A stretch of DNA of 64,000 bases from positions 33,214 through 97,213 of the forward strand of contig CAKOLN010000003.1 in assembly GCA_934096075.1 (NCBI GenBank). The letters run 5' to 3'. The notes beneath the pieces are model-generated. The model made no database searches and had not been told where the DNA came from. It saw only the letters and a program-made list of their open reading frames with translations. This DNA comes from an uncultured Bacilli bacterium (lineage in GTDB: Bacteria > Bacillota_I > Bacilli_A > RF39 > UBA660). This document shows, one piece after another, positions 55,115 to 64,000 of this stretch. Position numbers and translations under genes: made by a program. The first letter of the stretch is position 1; each line of letters opens with the position of its first letter.

Positions 55115-55942
55115 ATGAAAAAGGGTATATTAATTATTATAATATTAAATTTAAATATAATGATGTTAAATGCATCAACTGGACTTCTAAAAGATGGAAG
55201 TATTTTTAAATGTGATGGTGAATACTATGGAACCCATGGAAAAGATGTACACTATCATAAAGCAGAAAAATCAACTAATGGTAACTACAAAGCAACTGGA
55301 GAATCATTAGGTACAAATTGGGTATGTGACGGTGAAATTGTAGACATTGACGACACAATAGTTTTGGAAAAACAAGAAGTAACATTTAATAGATGTGTAG
55401 ATGGAGACACTGCAGTATTTAATGTAAATAATAAAGAAGAAAAATTTAGATTTCTAGCAGTAGATACACCAGAAACAAAACATCCTACAAAAGGAGTTCA
55501 AGCATATGGTAAAGAAGCAAGTGATTATACATGTGACAAACTTAAAAATGCAACTAAAATAGAAGTAGAATATGAAGAAAATAAAACAGATAAATATAAC
55601 AGATATTTAGGATGGATATGGATAGATGGAAAACTTTTACAAGAAGAATTAATATCTAATGGCCTAGCAGAAGTATCTTACATATATGGTAACTACAAAT
55701 ATACCAATCACTTATGCAATGTACAAACTACTGCAATAAAAAATAACCTAGGAATATGGACTACTAACAGAGAAGAAGGATTTTGTTCAAGCATTAGAAA
55801 ACTCAACATAGAAAGAACAACTACAACCACAAGTGAAGATGAAACAAAAACAGAAGAAAGTCTAAATACTCAAGATTTACTATATTCATTACCAATACTA
55901 TTTTTATTATTTATAGTAAAAAAACTAGGAGGTAAAAAATGA
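55115..55942 (+). CDS. Secreted, membrane-tethered thermonuclease-like protein
   Basis: 275 residues. Signal peptide (residues 1-21), a small N-terminal Cys/His domain (FKCDGEYYGTHGKDVHYHKA), a staphylococcal-nuclease-like domain (about 88-215), then a Thr/Glu-rich stalk and C-terminal membrane helix with KKLGGKK. Catalytic residues of SNase are visible: RFLAVDTPET (Arg and Glu) and KYNRYLGWIW (second Arg); the Ca2+ ligands Asp and Thr in VDGDTAVF and VDTPET are kept. It would degrade DNA or RNA outside the cell with Ca2+. Its TGA overlaps the next start, beginning a four-gene unit with two Ca2+ transporters. Confidence 0.88.
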   Translation: MKKGILIIIILNLNIMMLNASTGLLKDGSIFKCDGEYYGTHGKDVHYHKAEKSTNGNYKATGESLGTNWVCDGEIVDIDDTIVLEKQEVTFNRCVDGDTAVFNVNNKEEKFRFLAVDTPETKHPTKGVQAYGKEASDYTCDKLKNATKIEVEYEENKTDKYNRYLGWIWIDGKLLQEELISNGLAEVSYIYGNYKYTNHLCNVQTTAIKNNLGIWTTNREEGFCSSIRKLNIERTTTTTSEDETKTEESLNTQDLLYSLPILFLLFIVKKLGGKK

Positions 55943-56217
55943 TAATTAATGGAAAAGAAGTTAGTATTGATGATTTAGTAGAAACAATAGACATTAATAA
56001 CAACATACCCAAAACAAGAAAAAACGGCTTAGTTTTAAGAGATTCACAAATTGAAACATTAAAAAAATATAACATAGAATATGAAAACTTTACTAGTTTA
56101 TCAAGCCTAATATTTGAAATAGAAGAAATCTTAACATATGAAACTGACTTAGATGATTTAGAAGAATTGAGTGCAGAACTATCAGAACAAAACTACTATA
56201 ATAACACAAACAAGTAA
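55939..56217 (+). CDS. Small acidic hypothetical protein
   Basis: 92 residues, no signal peptide or membrane helix; not recognised. Acidic, helical C-terminus (LTYETDLDDLEELSAELSE), and a segment NGLVLRDSQIETLKKYNIEYEN. It is coupled to the nuclease gene by ATGA and is followed 9 bases later by the Ca2+ ATPase, so it is made with them. A regulatory or chaperone role is possible but unsupported. Confidence 0.7.
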   Translation: MIINGKEVSIDDLVETIDINNNIPKTRKNGLVLRDSQIETLKKYNIEYENFTSLSSLIFEIEEILTYETDLDDLEELSAELSEQNYYNNTNK

Positions 56218-56226
56218 GGAGTAGCT

Positions 56227-58881
56227 ATGAAAAAAGAATATTTAATAAAGAAAGAAGAAGTAATATCTAATTTAGAAAGTAACATAAATGGTTTATCAAC
56301 AAAAGAAGCAAATAAAAGATTAAACAAATATGGTAAAAATGTACTACCTAAAAAGAAACAAAAAACTTTTATACAAGTATTTCTAAGTGAATTTAAAAAT
56401 CCTATAGTTTATATATTATTTATATCTATGATACTATCATTCATAATAGGTGAATATATTGATGGTTTATTTATACTTTTTGTTGTATTAATAGATGCAA
56501 TATTAGGTTCAATACAAGAATATAGAAGTAACAAAAATGCAGAAGCCCTAGCAAGTCTTATTAAAATAGAAGCATTAGTTATAAGAGATGGAATAGAATA
56601 TATGGTGCCAAGTGAAGACTTAGTAATAGGCGACATTGTATTATTAGAATCAGGCACAAGAGTACCTGCAGATATAAGATTAATTGAAACACAAAATTTA
56701 TCAATAGATGAATCAATGTTAACAGGAGAATCTATTCCAAGAGAAAAAAAATCAAGCACATTAAAAAAAGAAGAAACTCTAAGTGAAAGAATCAACATGG
56801 CTTATTTAGGAACATCCGTAATGAGGGGAAGAGGAAAAGGAATAGTCACAGGAACAGGTACTAATACTGAAATAGGAGTACTAGCAAAAGAAGTATTAGA
56901 AAAAGAAGATACAATAACTCCACTTCAAATAAGAATGACAAAATTTACTAAAACTCTAGGTATGCTAACAGGCATATTAGCCCTTTTAATAACAATGATT
57001 TTATATTATAAAGGATACACTGCCAAAGAAATATTTTTTCTAGTTGTAGCTCTTTCAATCTCAGCTATACCTGAAGGACTTCCAATGGTAATAACATTAT
57101 CTTTATCAATAAGCTCTAACAAAATGGCTAAAAAAAATGTATTAGTAAAAAAACTAAATGCAGTAGAAGCTTTAGGTAGTGCAACAGTAATCGCTAGTGA
57201 TAAAACAGGAACACTAACATTAAATGAACAAACTGTAAAAAAAATAATACTTCCTAATAATGATGAATATGAAATAACAGGGAGTGGTTACAACAACAAA
57301 GGTAAAATAAAACCAATTAATAAAAGCAAACTTGAAAATATAGATAAAATAATAAAAGAAGGAGTTTACAATAACGAAGCGAGTTTATCACTAATAAAAA
57401 ATGAATGGGTAAGTTTTGGAGACTCAATGGAAATAGCTTTACTTTCATTAGGTTATAAATACAATCTAAATATGGAAAATATGAAAGAAAACATTGTTGG
57501 TAGAATTCCTTATGAATCAGAAGCAGGCTATTCAGCAGTTTTCTACAAAGAAAATGATGAAATTCATGTAAGTGTAAAAGGTTCACTTGAAAAAGTATTA
57601 GAACTAACAAATAATAAAGTAAACAAAGATAATATTCGTACTCAAAATGAACAACTTGCTCGTGAAGGTTATAGAGTTTTAGCTTTCGCAACTGGAGAAA
57701 CTAAAAACTTTAAAGTAAAAGAAACACATAATTTAAATGATATTCCAAAATTAAATTTTCTAGGTTTAATAGCTTTCATTGATCCAATAAGACAAGATGC
57801 TATAGATGCAGTAAAAAAATGTACAGAAGCTGGAATTAAAACAGTTATGATTACTGGAGACCATCCTTTAACAGCCTATGCTATAGCCTCATCTCTAGGT
57901 ATTTGTAAGGGAGAAATGGAAGTCACAACCGGTACAGAAATAGAAAATGAATATAATAAAGGAAACAAATCATTTGATGAATACATTAAAACTAAAACCG
58001 TATTTACAAGAGTAACGCCTATACAAAAATTACAAATAGTAGAATCATATAAAAGACAAGGAGAATTTATCGCAGTAACTGGTGACGGAGTAAATGACAC
58101 TCCAGCTTTAAAAGCAGCAAATGTCGGTGTAGCCATGGGTAGTGGTACCGATGTTGCAAAAGAAACAGGTTCACTAATAATAACTGATGACAAATTTTCA
58201 TCAATATTAAATGGAGTAGAAGAAGGAAGAACAGCCTATGATAATGTTAGAAAAGTAACTTATATGCTATTATCGTGTGGTGTATCAGAAGTATTCTTTT
58301 ATATACTAGCTATACTCCTTGATTACCCAATACCTCTAACTGCAATACAACTTCTATGGTTAAATCTTGTAACAGATGGAATTCAAGATGTAGCCCTTGC
58401 CTTTGAAGAAAAAGAAAAAGACATACTAAAAAGAAAACCAAGAAAACCAGAAGAAAATCTATTTGACAGATTACTTAGAAATGAAATATTTCTAATGGGA
58501 ATAATAATGGGTATAATAGTATTTGGACTATGGATATACTTAATAGATGTATTAAAATATGATATAAATACTGCAAGAAGTTATGTGCTATTACTTATGG
58601 TATTTATTCAAAATATACATTGCTTTAACTGTAGAAGTGAAATACATAGTATTATAAAAAAACCAATAAAAGAAAATAAAAAATTAATATTTGCAATAAT
58701 AACAGTACTATTTATTCAATTTGTAGTAGTAGAAAATAGTTTCTTATCACATGTACTAGGCTCAGAACCAATACCTATTTTACATGTACTATATTTATTC
58801 TTACTGGCAACTCCCATAATATTAGTATCTGAATTATTAAAATATTTTGAAAGAGAAAAAATAAAACGAGGTAAATTATGA
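56227..58881 (+). CDS. P-type Ca2+-transporting ATPase (P2 type)
   Basis: 884 residues. N-terminal cation-ATPase segment (LSTKEANKRLNKYGKNVLP), actuator loop MLTGESIPREKK, membrane motif SAIPEGLPMVITL, phosphorylation site Asp325 (SDKTGTLT), nucleotide domain KGSLEKVLEL, hinge TGDGVNDTPALKAANVG, and C-terminal helices. The IPEGLP and NLVTDGIQDVALAFE segments are typical of SERCA/PMCA-like bacterial Ca2+ or Mn2+ exporters. It pumps the cation out at ATP cost. RBS AAGGAG. Overlaps the exchanger by ATGA. Confidence 0.93.
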   Translation: MKKEYLIKKEEVISNLESNINGLSTKEANKRLNKYGKNVLPKKKQKTFIQVFLSEFKNPIVYILFISMILSFIIGEYIDGLFILFVVLIDAILGSIQEYRSNKNAEALASLIKIEALVIRDGIEYMVPSEDLVIGDIVLLESGTRVPADIRLIETQNLSIDESMLTGESIPREKKSSTLKKEETLSERINMAYLGTSVMRGRGKGIVTGTGTNTEIGVLAKEVLEKEDTITPLQIRMTKFTKTLGMLTGILALLITMILYYKGYTAKEIFFLVVALSISAIPEGLPMVITLSLSISSNKMAKKNVLVKKLNAVEALGSATVIASDKTGTLTLNEQTVKKIILPNNDEYEITGSGYNNKGKIKPINKSKLENIDKIIKEGVYNNEASLSLIKNEWVSFGDSMEIALLSLGYKYNLNMENMKENIVGRIPYESEAGYSAVFYKENDEIHVSVKGSLEKVLELTNNKVNKDNIRTQNEQLAREGYRVLAFATGETKNFKVKETHNLNDIPKLNFLGLIAFIDPIRQDAIDAVKKCTEAGIKTVMITGDHPLTAYAIASSLGICKGEMEVTTGTEIENEYNKGNKSFDEYIKTKTVFTRVTPIQKLQIVESYKRQGEFIAVTGDGVNDTPALKAANVGVAMGSGTDVAKETGSLIITDDKFSSILNGVEEGRTAYDNVRKVTYMLLSCGVSEVFFYILAILLDYPIPLTAIQLLWLNLVTDGIQDVALAFEEKEKDILKRKPRKPEENLFDRLLRNEIFLMGIIMGIIVFGLWIYLIDVLKYDINTARSYVLLLMVFIQNIHCFNCRSEIHSIIKKPIKENKKLIFAIITVLFIQFVVVENSFLSHVLGSEPIPILHVLYLFLLATPIILVSELLKYFEREKIKRGKL

Positions 58882-59840
58882 TTATAGATATATTAAAACC
58901 AATAATACTACTGGTATTAGGATTAATAATATTAATTAGATTTTCAGATATTTTTGTAGAAGCCGCTAGTAGTTTATCCCTAAGATTAAAAGTACCTAAA
59001 ATGTTAATCGCACTAACAGTCGCGTCATTTGGAACTTGTGCACCAGAACTAGCAATATCTTTTAATAGTATTAGAACAGGTAATCCAGACATGACACTAG
59101 CTAATGTAATTGGTTCTTCTATAGTAAATATACTACTAATCGTTGGAGTAGCCGCAATAGTAAGACCTATTAAAGTGAAAGAAAGAACTATAAAAAGAGA
59201 ATTACCCCTACTAGTAATAATAACTTCGGCTTTCTTTGTACTTATAACAGATTCACTATTCAAAAAAGGAGCAGCTAACACTCTAACCAGAGCAGATGCA
59301 ATAATGTTATTAGTTTGGTTTGCACTATTTATCTTCTACATTGTAGGTATAGTCAGAAAAAACAAATCAGACGAAGAAGAAAAACCACAATTTACTCTTA
59401 GTAAATCTCTTGTACTGATAGTTGTATCAATAATATCAATTATAATCGCCTCAGACTTGGTAGTTGATAATGCAGTACTACTAGCAGAAAAAATAGGAAT
59501 AAGTCAAAAAATAATAGCGATGACTGTAATAGTAATTGGAACAAGTTTACCAGAACTAACAATGACAGTAAACGCAGCAAGAAAAAATGAATTTGATATG
59601 GCAGTAGGAAACATAATTGGAACAAACATATTCAATATTTGTATAGTATTAGGTTTACCTATCGCACTATATGGTACTGTATCTTCAAATGCATTTACTA
59701 TGATAGACACAAGTATAGTTTTATTATCATCTATAATATTCTATATATTTGGTAAAAGTGATAAAGAACTTTCAAAAAGAGAAGGTATATTAATGGTAAC
59801 TTTATTCTTAGTATACTATGCTTACCTATTCATATACTAA
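58878..59840 (+). CDS. CaCA-family Ca2+/cation exchanger (YrbG-like)
   Basis: 320 residues with ten membrane helices in two inverted repeats. The alpha-repeat motifs are ASFGTCAPELAISF...ANVIGSSIVNI and GTSLPELTMTVNAA...GNIIGTNIFNI, each with the conserved acidic residue. It would export Ca2+ in exchange for Na+ or H+. It is translationally coupled to the ATPase and gives low-affinity, high-capacity export alongside the high-affinity pump. Confidence 0.94.
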   Translation: MIIDILKPIILLVLGLIILIRFSDIFVEAASSLSLRLKVPKMLIALTVASFGTCAPELAISFNSIRTGNPDMTLANVIGSSIVNILLIVGVAAIVRPIKVKERTIKRELPLLVIITSAFFVLITDSLFKKGAANTLTRADAIMLLVWFALFIFYIVGIVRKNKSDEEEKPQFTLSKSLVLIVVSIISIIIASDLVVDNAVLLAEKIGISQKIIAMTVIVIGTSLPELTMTVNAARKNEFDMAVGNIIGTNIFNICIVLGLPIALYGTVSSNAFTMIDTSIVLLSSIIFYIFGKSDKELSKREGILMVTLFLVYYAYLFIY

Positions 59841-59847
59841 AATATTA

Positions 59848-59875
59848 AAATGTAACAAAATTGTTACATTTTTTT
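59848..59875 (+). terminator. Intrinsic terminator of the nuclease-calcium operon
   Basis: Eleven-bp stem AAATGTAACAA (59848-59858) with TTGTTACATTT (59861-59871), then T run. Confidence 0.92.
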
Positions 59876-59876
59876 C

Positions 59877-59906
59877 TTTACAAATACCCATAAAAAGTGA
59901 TATAAT
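59877..59906 (+). promoter_or_regulatory. Promoter of typA
   Basis: TTTACA (59877-59882), 18-base spacer, TATAAT (59901-59906) with TGA before it (extended -10). Confidence 0.82.
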
Positions 59907-59937
59907 ACACTAGGTTTTTTAAAGAGGTGAAAATATT

Positions 59938-61752
59938 ATGAAAATAAGAAATGTTGCAATAATCGCACACGTAGATCATGGTAAAACAACATTAGTTGAT
60001 GAATTATTAAATCAAAGTGGAACATTTAGAGAAAATGAAACTCATGATGTAAGAGTAATGGACTCTAATGACATAGAAAAAGAAAGAGGAATAACAATAC
60101 TTGCTAAAACAACAGGTGTACATTATAAAGACTATAAAATTAATATAGTAGACACACCAGGACACGCTGACTTTGGTGGAGAAGTAGAAAGAATAATGCA
60201 TATGGTTGATGGTGTAATTCTTTTAGTAGACGCTAGAGAAGGAACTATGCCACAAACTAGATTCGTACTAAAAAAAGCATTAGAAGCTAATTTAAAACCA
60301 ATTGTTGTTATAAATAAAGTAGACAGAGAAAATGTAAGAATAGATGAAGTAATTGATGAAGTATTAGAATTATTCATTGATTTAGGTGCTACTGATGAAC
60401 AAATAGATTTCCCTATAATATATGCAAGTGCATTAAATGGAACTAGTAGTTATAGTGAAGACTTAAGTACACAAAAACATACAATGGAACCAATATTTGA
60501 AACAATAATAAATACAATTCCAGAACCAAGTGGAAAAGTAGATGCTCCATTACAATTTCAACCAGCATTACTAGATTACAATGATTATGTTGGAAGAATT
60601 GGCGTTGGTACAATCGCAAATGGTACTATAAAAACAGGAGAAATGGTATCATGTGTAAGATTAGATGGAACAATAAAACAATTTAGAGTTCAAAAATTAT
60701 TTGGTTTCACAGGCATTAAAAAGCAAGAAATAGAAAGTGCATCAGCAGGTGAAATAGTAGGTATCTCAGGATTGCCAGACATATCAGTAGGAGAAACAGT
60801 ATGTGAAATAGGTAAAGAAGATGCTTTACCAATACTAAAAATAGAAGAACCAACATTAAAAATGACATTTGGTGTTAACACTAGTCCTTTCTCAGGTAAA
60901 GAAGGTAAACTTTTAACTGCAAGAAAAATAGAAGAAAGACTAATGAAAGAACTAGAAAAAGATGTATCATTAAGAGTTGAACAAAAAGATGCAGAAAACT
61001 GGATAGTAAGTGGTCGTGGTGAACTTCATTTATCAATATTAATCGAAAACATGAGAAGGGAAGGCTTTGAACTACAAGTTTCAAAACCAGAAGTAATTGT
61101 AAAAGAAATAGATGGTGTAAAATGTGAACCTTATGAAGAAGTATTAATTGAAGCACCAACAGAAACAGTAGGCGCAGTAATAGAAAGTTTAGCTAGTAGA
61201 GATGGACAAATGATAAATATGAAATCTCATGAAACTAATACTAAACTTGAATACTTAGTTCCTTCAAGAGGATTAATAGGATTTGTAAATGAATTCTTAA
61301 TATTAACTAAAGGCTATGGAATAATAAATCATACATTTAAAGAATATGGTCCAGTAAACCCTAACCCAGTTGGAGAAAGAAAACTCGGTGTACTTGTATC
61401 TATGGAAAATGGTAAAGCTACAGCTTATGGACTTGGTGCATTAGAAGATCGTGGTATCATGTTTATTGAACCGGGTACTGAAGTATATGAAGGTATGATA
61501 GTCGGAGAAAATAATAGAGATAACGACCTAGCAGTAAATGTAACAAAAGCTAAAAACCTAACTAATACTAGAAGTGCAAGTAAAGATCATACAGTAGTAC
61601 TAAAAAGACCTAGACAACTAACTCTAGAAATAGCTTTAGATTATATAAATACAGATGAATTAGTTGAAGTAACACCAAAGAGTTTCAGATTAAGAAAAAG
61701 AATATTAAACACTGAACTAAGAAAAAAAGAAGATGCTAAAAAACAAAAATAG
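59938..61752 (+). CDS. typA: Ribosome-associated GTPase TypA/BipA
   Basis: 604 residues, standard length. EF-G-like translational GTPase that acts on ribosome assembly and stress response. G1 AHVDHGKTTL, G2 ERGITI, G3 DTPGHADFGGEVER and G4 INKVDR are seen, with the C-terminal KDHTVVLKRPRQLTLEIALDYI typical of BipA. RBS AGAGGTG. Followed by queH after 6 bases. Confidence 0.97.
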   Translation: MKIRNVAIIAHVDHGKTTLVDELLNQSGTFRENETHDVRVMDSNDIEKERGITILAKTTGVHYKDYKINIVDTPGHADFGGEVERIMHMVDGVILLVDAREGTMPQTRFVLKKALEANLKPIVVINKVDRENVRIDEVIDEVLELFIDLGATDEQIDFPIIYASALNGTSSYSEDLSTQKHTMEPIFETIINTIPEPSGKVDAPLQFQPALLDYNDYVGRIGVGTIANGTIKTGEMVSCVRLDGTIKQFRVQKLFGFTGIKKQEIESASAGEIVGISGLPDISVGETVCEIGKEDALPILKIEEPTLKMTFGVNTSPFSGKEGKLLTARKIEERLMKELEKDVSLRVEQKDAENWIVSGRGELHLSILIENMRREGFELQVSKPEVIVKEIDGVKCEPYEEVLIEAPTETVGAVIESLASRDGQMINMKSHETNTKLEYLVPSRGLIGFVNEFLILTKGYGIINHTFKEYGPVNPNPVGERKLGVLVSMENGKATAYGLGALEDRGIMFIEPGTEVYEGMIVGENNRDNDLAVNVTKAKNLTNTRSASKDHTVVLKRPRQLTLEIALDYINTDELVEVTPKSFRLRKRILNTELRKKEDAKKQK

Positions 61753-61758
61753 GTTATT

Positions 61759-62358
61759 ATGAATATAAATTATGATTTAGAATTAGAAAAAATAATAAAA
61801 GAAAATGCAGGCACAAAACCAAAATTATTACTACATTCCTGTTGTGCCCCATGTTCTTCCTCAGTAATTGAAAGATTATTACCTTATTTTGAAATAACTA
61901 TACTTTATTATAATCCTAATATAGAACCATATGAAGAATATCTAAAAAGAAAAGAAGAACAAATAAATTATATAAAAGACAAAGGTATAAATTTTATGGA
62001 TTCGGATTATGATAACGAATTATTTAAAGAAATGAGTAAAGGTCTAGAGGGTATTCCAGAAGGTGGAATAAGATGTCATAAATGTTATTATCTAAGATTA
62101 GAAAAAACAGCCATACTAGCAAAAAAGAATAATTTTGATTACTTTGGTACAACATTAACTGTTAGTCCTTATAAAAATAGTCAAATACTTAATAAAACAG
62201 GAGAAGAACTATCAAAAGAATTTAACATTAAATACCTATATTCAGACTTTAAAAAGAAAAATGGATATAAAAGATCTATAGAATTATCAAAAGAAAATAA
62301 CTTATATAGACAAAATTATTGTGGATGTATTTATTCAAAGCCAAGTGAGCAAAAATAA
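61759..62358 (+). CDS. queH: Epoxyqueuosine reductase QueH
   Basis: 199 residues. The non-cobalamin epoxyqueuosine reductase (DUF208) that completes queuosine in tRNA. Paired Cys of the LLLHSCCAPCSS motif, RCHKCYYLRLEKTA, and the final NYCGCIYS supply the Fe-S and metal ligands; YNPNIEPYEEYLKR is also typical. Probably cotranscribed with typA. Confidence 0.94.
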   Translation: MNINYDLELEKIIKENAGTKPKLLLHSCCAPCSSSVIERLLPYFEITILYYNPNIEPYEEYLKRKEEQINYIKDKGINFMDSDYDNELFKEMSKGLEGIPEGGIRCHKCYYLRLEKTAILAKKNNFDYFGTTLTVSPYKNSQILNKTGEELSKEFNIKYLYSDFKKKNGYKRSIELSKENNLYRQNYCGCIYSKPSEQK

Positions 62359-62370
62359 GCTCACTTTTTT
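62343..62370 (+). terminator. Intrinsic terminator after queH
   Basis: AAGTGAGC (62343-62350), loop AAAAATAA, GCTCACTT (62359-62366), T run; contains the queH stop. Confidence 0.92.
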
Positions 62371-62469
62371 GTTAATTTTATTGTAAAGATTTAATGAATT
62401 TATTGAATACTTAAATGAAATAACTTACAATGAAACCAATAAAGTATATTTATAGGAGGGTTAATCATT

Positions 62470-63147
62470 ATGAAAATAATAGATTTAAATGATATGGATG
62501 AATCAAACTCATTTTTTCATTTTACAAACATGAGTAATCTAGAAAGTATAGAAAATAAAGGCTTATTACCAAAAAAAGGTGAAAATGCATTTAGTTTAGA
62601 ACGAACAGAAAAAATTTTCTTTTCAAAAGGAGGAATAGGTACTTTAGAAATAATAGATGCGTGGATTAGATGGAGAATATATAAAACCATTCAAGCATAC
62701 TATGAAGCACATAATTTAAGTAATTGCAAAGAAGCATTTATAACTGGAAAAGGTTATACTAAAGAAATAATTGAAAAAACATTTATTGATTTCTATAATT
62801 ACATAAGTAATTGTGTATATCTTAAGTTAGATTTAAAAGAACATGAAGATTTTGCTTATGATGATATAGATGAAATAAAAAAATATTTTAAAAAAGATGA
62901 AATGTTAAAGAAAATGTATGGACCTTACTCAAATATAGACTCTCCTATAATGGAAAGTTGGAATATGCATACATTTACTAATAGAATAATTTCACCAGAC
63001 AAGCTTAGTATAATTGAATTAAATGAAAACCCAAATGCATTATGTATAATTAAAAACCTAGCAGAAAAATATTCACGTGATAATTTATATTACTTAAATG
63101 AATTTCTATCATTTGCAAACGAATATGATAATAAAAAAAGTTTATAA
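62470..63147 (+). CDS. Hypothetical protein, possible ADP-ribosyltransferase-like fold
   Basis: 225 residues, cytoplasmic. The N-terminus SFFHFTNMSNLESIENKGLL (His-x-Thr then a helix ending in GLLP) and the following EKIFFSKG recall the His-x-Thr and strand pattern of the ART/RNA 2'-phosphotransferase superfamily. This is a resemblance only. The rest is helical and includes DAWIRWRIYKTIQAYYEA. RBS AGGAGGG with 8-base spacing. Monocistronic. I have no assigned function. Confidence 0.6.
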   Translation: MKIIDLNDMDESNSFFHFTNMSNLESIENKGLLPKKGENAFSLERTEKIFFSKGGIGTLEIIDAWIRWRIYKTIQAYYEAHNLSNCKEAFITGKGYTKEIIEKTFIDFYNYISNCVYLKLDLKEHEDFAYDDIDEIKKYFKKDEMLKKMYGPYSNIDSPIMESWNMHTFTNRIISPDKLSIIELNENPNALCIIKNLAEKYSRDNLYYLNEFLSFANEYDNKKSL

Positions 63148-63210
63148 TGTTTTTAACATATTAATTTAATGAAATTTTGATTAATAATGTAAATACATTC
63201 TTTTTCTATC

Positions 63211-63239
63211 TTGAACAATACTAAACTATGTATTATAAT
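63211..63239 (+). promoter_or_regulatory. Promoter of the signal peptidase gene
   Basis: TTGAAC (63211-63216), 17-base spacer, TATAAT (63234-63239). Confidence 0.8.
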
Positions 63240-63260
63240 TGTTATAGTAGGTGAAACTCA

Positions 63261-63932
63261 ATGAAATTAAAAGATACAAAGGGGTATAAAATATTTAACT
63301 TTATTTCAAAAACTATATCTTGGTGTGTAATGGCTATACTATGTGTAATTGGAGCATTTTTAATTACATATATAGCTATAAATAAAATTGCACAAGCAAA
63401 AGGTCTTCGTGCACCTTTAGGGTTATATACTATTATTAGCCCTAGTATGACACCAGATATACAGGTATATGATGTAGTATTTGTTGTAAAAAAAGACCCT
63501 CAAGAAATACAAATAGGAGATATTATATCTTATTATAGTACTAATAGTTATTTTGGTTCAACACCAATAACTCACAGAGTAGTAGAAAAGTTTAATACAA
63601 ACAATGGAATTACATTTAGAACTCAAGGTGATGCGAATCCAGTACCTGATGATGAAATTATAATGAGCGATAAGGTTATTGGTACAGTAAGATATGTAAT
63701 CCCTCAACTGGGAAGAGTACAATTTTTCTTAGCTAGTAAAGGCGGATGGTTCATAGCAATATTAATACCTGCATTAGGAATAATAATTTACGATATTATG
63801 AAATTAATAAAATTAATAAAAGTAAAAAACAAGATGAAAAATATGAAAAAAATAGAAATTGAAGAAGCAGAACAACAAACAATTAAAAAAAGCACAACAC
63901 CTAAACGAACAAAGACAAAAACAAAAAAATAA
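63261..63932 (+). CDS. Signal peptidase I, ER/SipW type
   Basis: 223 residues. N-terminal membrane helix (residues 20-44), the catalytic Ser62 in IISPSMTPDIQVYDVV, and His105 in THRVVEKF where bacterial-type enzymes have Lys, so it belongs to the S26B (SipW/ER-type) group. DANPVPDDEIIMSDKVIG follows. C-terminal helix (about 165-190), then a Lys-rich tail (KRTKTKTKK). It cleaves signal peptides outside the membrane. SipW types often serve specific secreted substrates; no TasA-like gene is in view. Followed 16 bases later by another ORF. Confidence 0.9.
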   Translation: MKLKDTKGYKIFNFISKTISWCVMAILCVIGAFLITYIAINKIAQAKGLRAPLGLYTIISPSMTPDIQVYDVVFVVKKDPQEIQIGDIISYYSTNSYFGSTPITHRVVEKFNTNNGITFRTQGDANPVPDDEIIMSDKVIGTVRYVIPQLGRVQFFLASKGGWFIAILIPALGIIIYDIMKLIKLIKVKNKMKNMKKIEIEEAEQQTIKKSTTPKRTKTKTKK

Positions 63933-63948
63933 AGGAGCAAACGAAACT

Positions 63949-64000
63949 ATGAAAGAATTAATTCTCTTTGAATTAAGTACCAAACTTGGTACGAATTTCG
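63949..64000 (+). CDS. Start of a further gene, 3' partial
   Basis: ATG 63949 with AAAGGAGC about 9 bases upstream; 17 codons in view (MKELILFELSTKLGTNF), then the window ends. Likely cotranscribed with the signal peptidase gene. Not identifiable from this length. Confidence 0.55.
   Translation, partial: MKELILFELSTKLGTNF

Overview
The window is about 64 kb of very AT-rich bacterial chromosome, with almost all genes on the + strand (clpP is the only convincing - strand gene). It looks like a gut-type member of the Bacillota/Bacilli near the Mollicutes, such as an RF39-like lineage. This rests on the extreme A/T codon bias, a 16S 3' end of Mollicutes type (GGTATCCCTACCGGAAGGTG), a very short 5S rRNA, a ribosomal cluster lacking rpmD (L30), and small streamlined operons. 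TGA is used as a stop (pgk, map, the SpoU methylase gene) and Trp is TGG, so the genetic code is the standard bacterial one, not the Mycoplasma code. The lineage assignment is an inference from memory, not a database result.

Layout. 1-9150: envelope and division genes (LysM-G5-M23 hydrolase, a WalJ-like hydrolase, rlmH, a lipoprotein, an 898-residue wall-anchored protein with an NPQTG signal, a YitT-like transporter, ftsE-ftsX and a coiled-coil M23 hydrolase). 9198-14090: whiA, a DUF218 protein, an orphan gene, clpP and a TGS-uridine-kinase-like fusion. 14103-20063: glycolysis (gap, pgk, tpiA, gpmI) with spo0A inserted between tpiA and gpmI. 20134-23170: an unusual cluster of a possible cysteine peptidase, a SpoU methyltransferase, a radical SAM/SPASM enzyme and, just behind it, a 34-residue two-cysteine peptide with its own promoter and terminator. 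This is the best candidate here for an undescribed RiPP-like system. 23243-27297: an ANL-family ligase and a hybrid histidine kinase with receiver and HPt domains. 27404-41460: one long S10-spc-alpha ribosomal operon with secY, adk, map, infA and rpoA. 41536-43522: a CtpA-type protease and a DUF402 protein.

43583-49050 is an rRNA locus: three tandem promoters, 16S and 23S with no tRNA in the spacer, then 5S and tRNA-His, each with its own promoter. Directly downstream (49098-52591) is an accessory patch: a duplicated-domain surface protein, a collapsed helicase fragment, a phage-like holin plus M23 endolysin pair without other phage genes, and a thioredoxin-like protein. 52572-59840 holds phosphoketolase, then a four-gene unit joining a secreted thermonuclease-like protein to a P-type Ca2+ pump and a Ca2+/cation exchanger. 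59938-64000 carries typA, queH, an orphan protein, an ER-type signal peptidase and the first 17 codons of a further gene.

Genes are tightly packed, with many ATGA or TAATG overlaps that imply translational coupling. Most promoters show an extended -10 (TGn before TATAAT-like), and intrinsic terminators often overlap the stop codon of the gene they end. Central carbon flow (glycolysis plus phosphoketolase) suggests a fermentative organism, and Spo0A with an all-in-one phosphorelay kinase suggests a developmental or stationary-phase switch.
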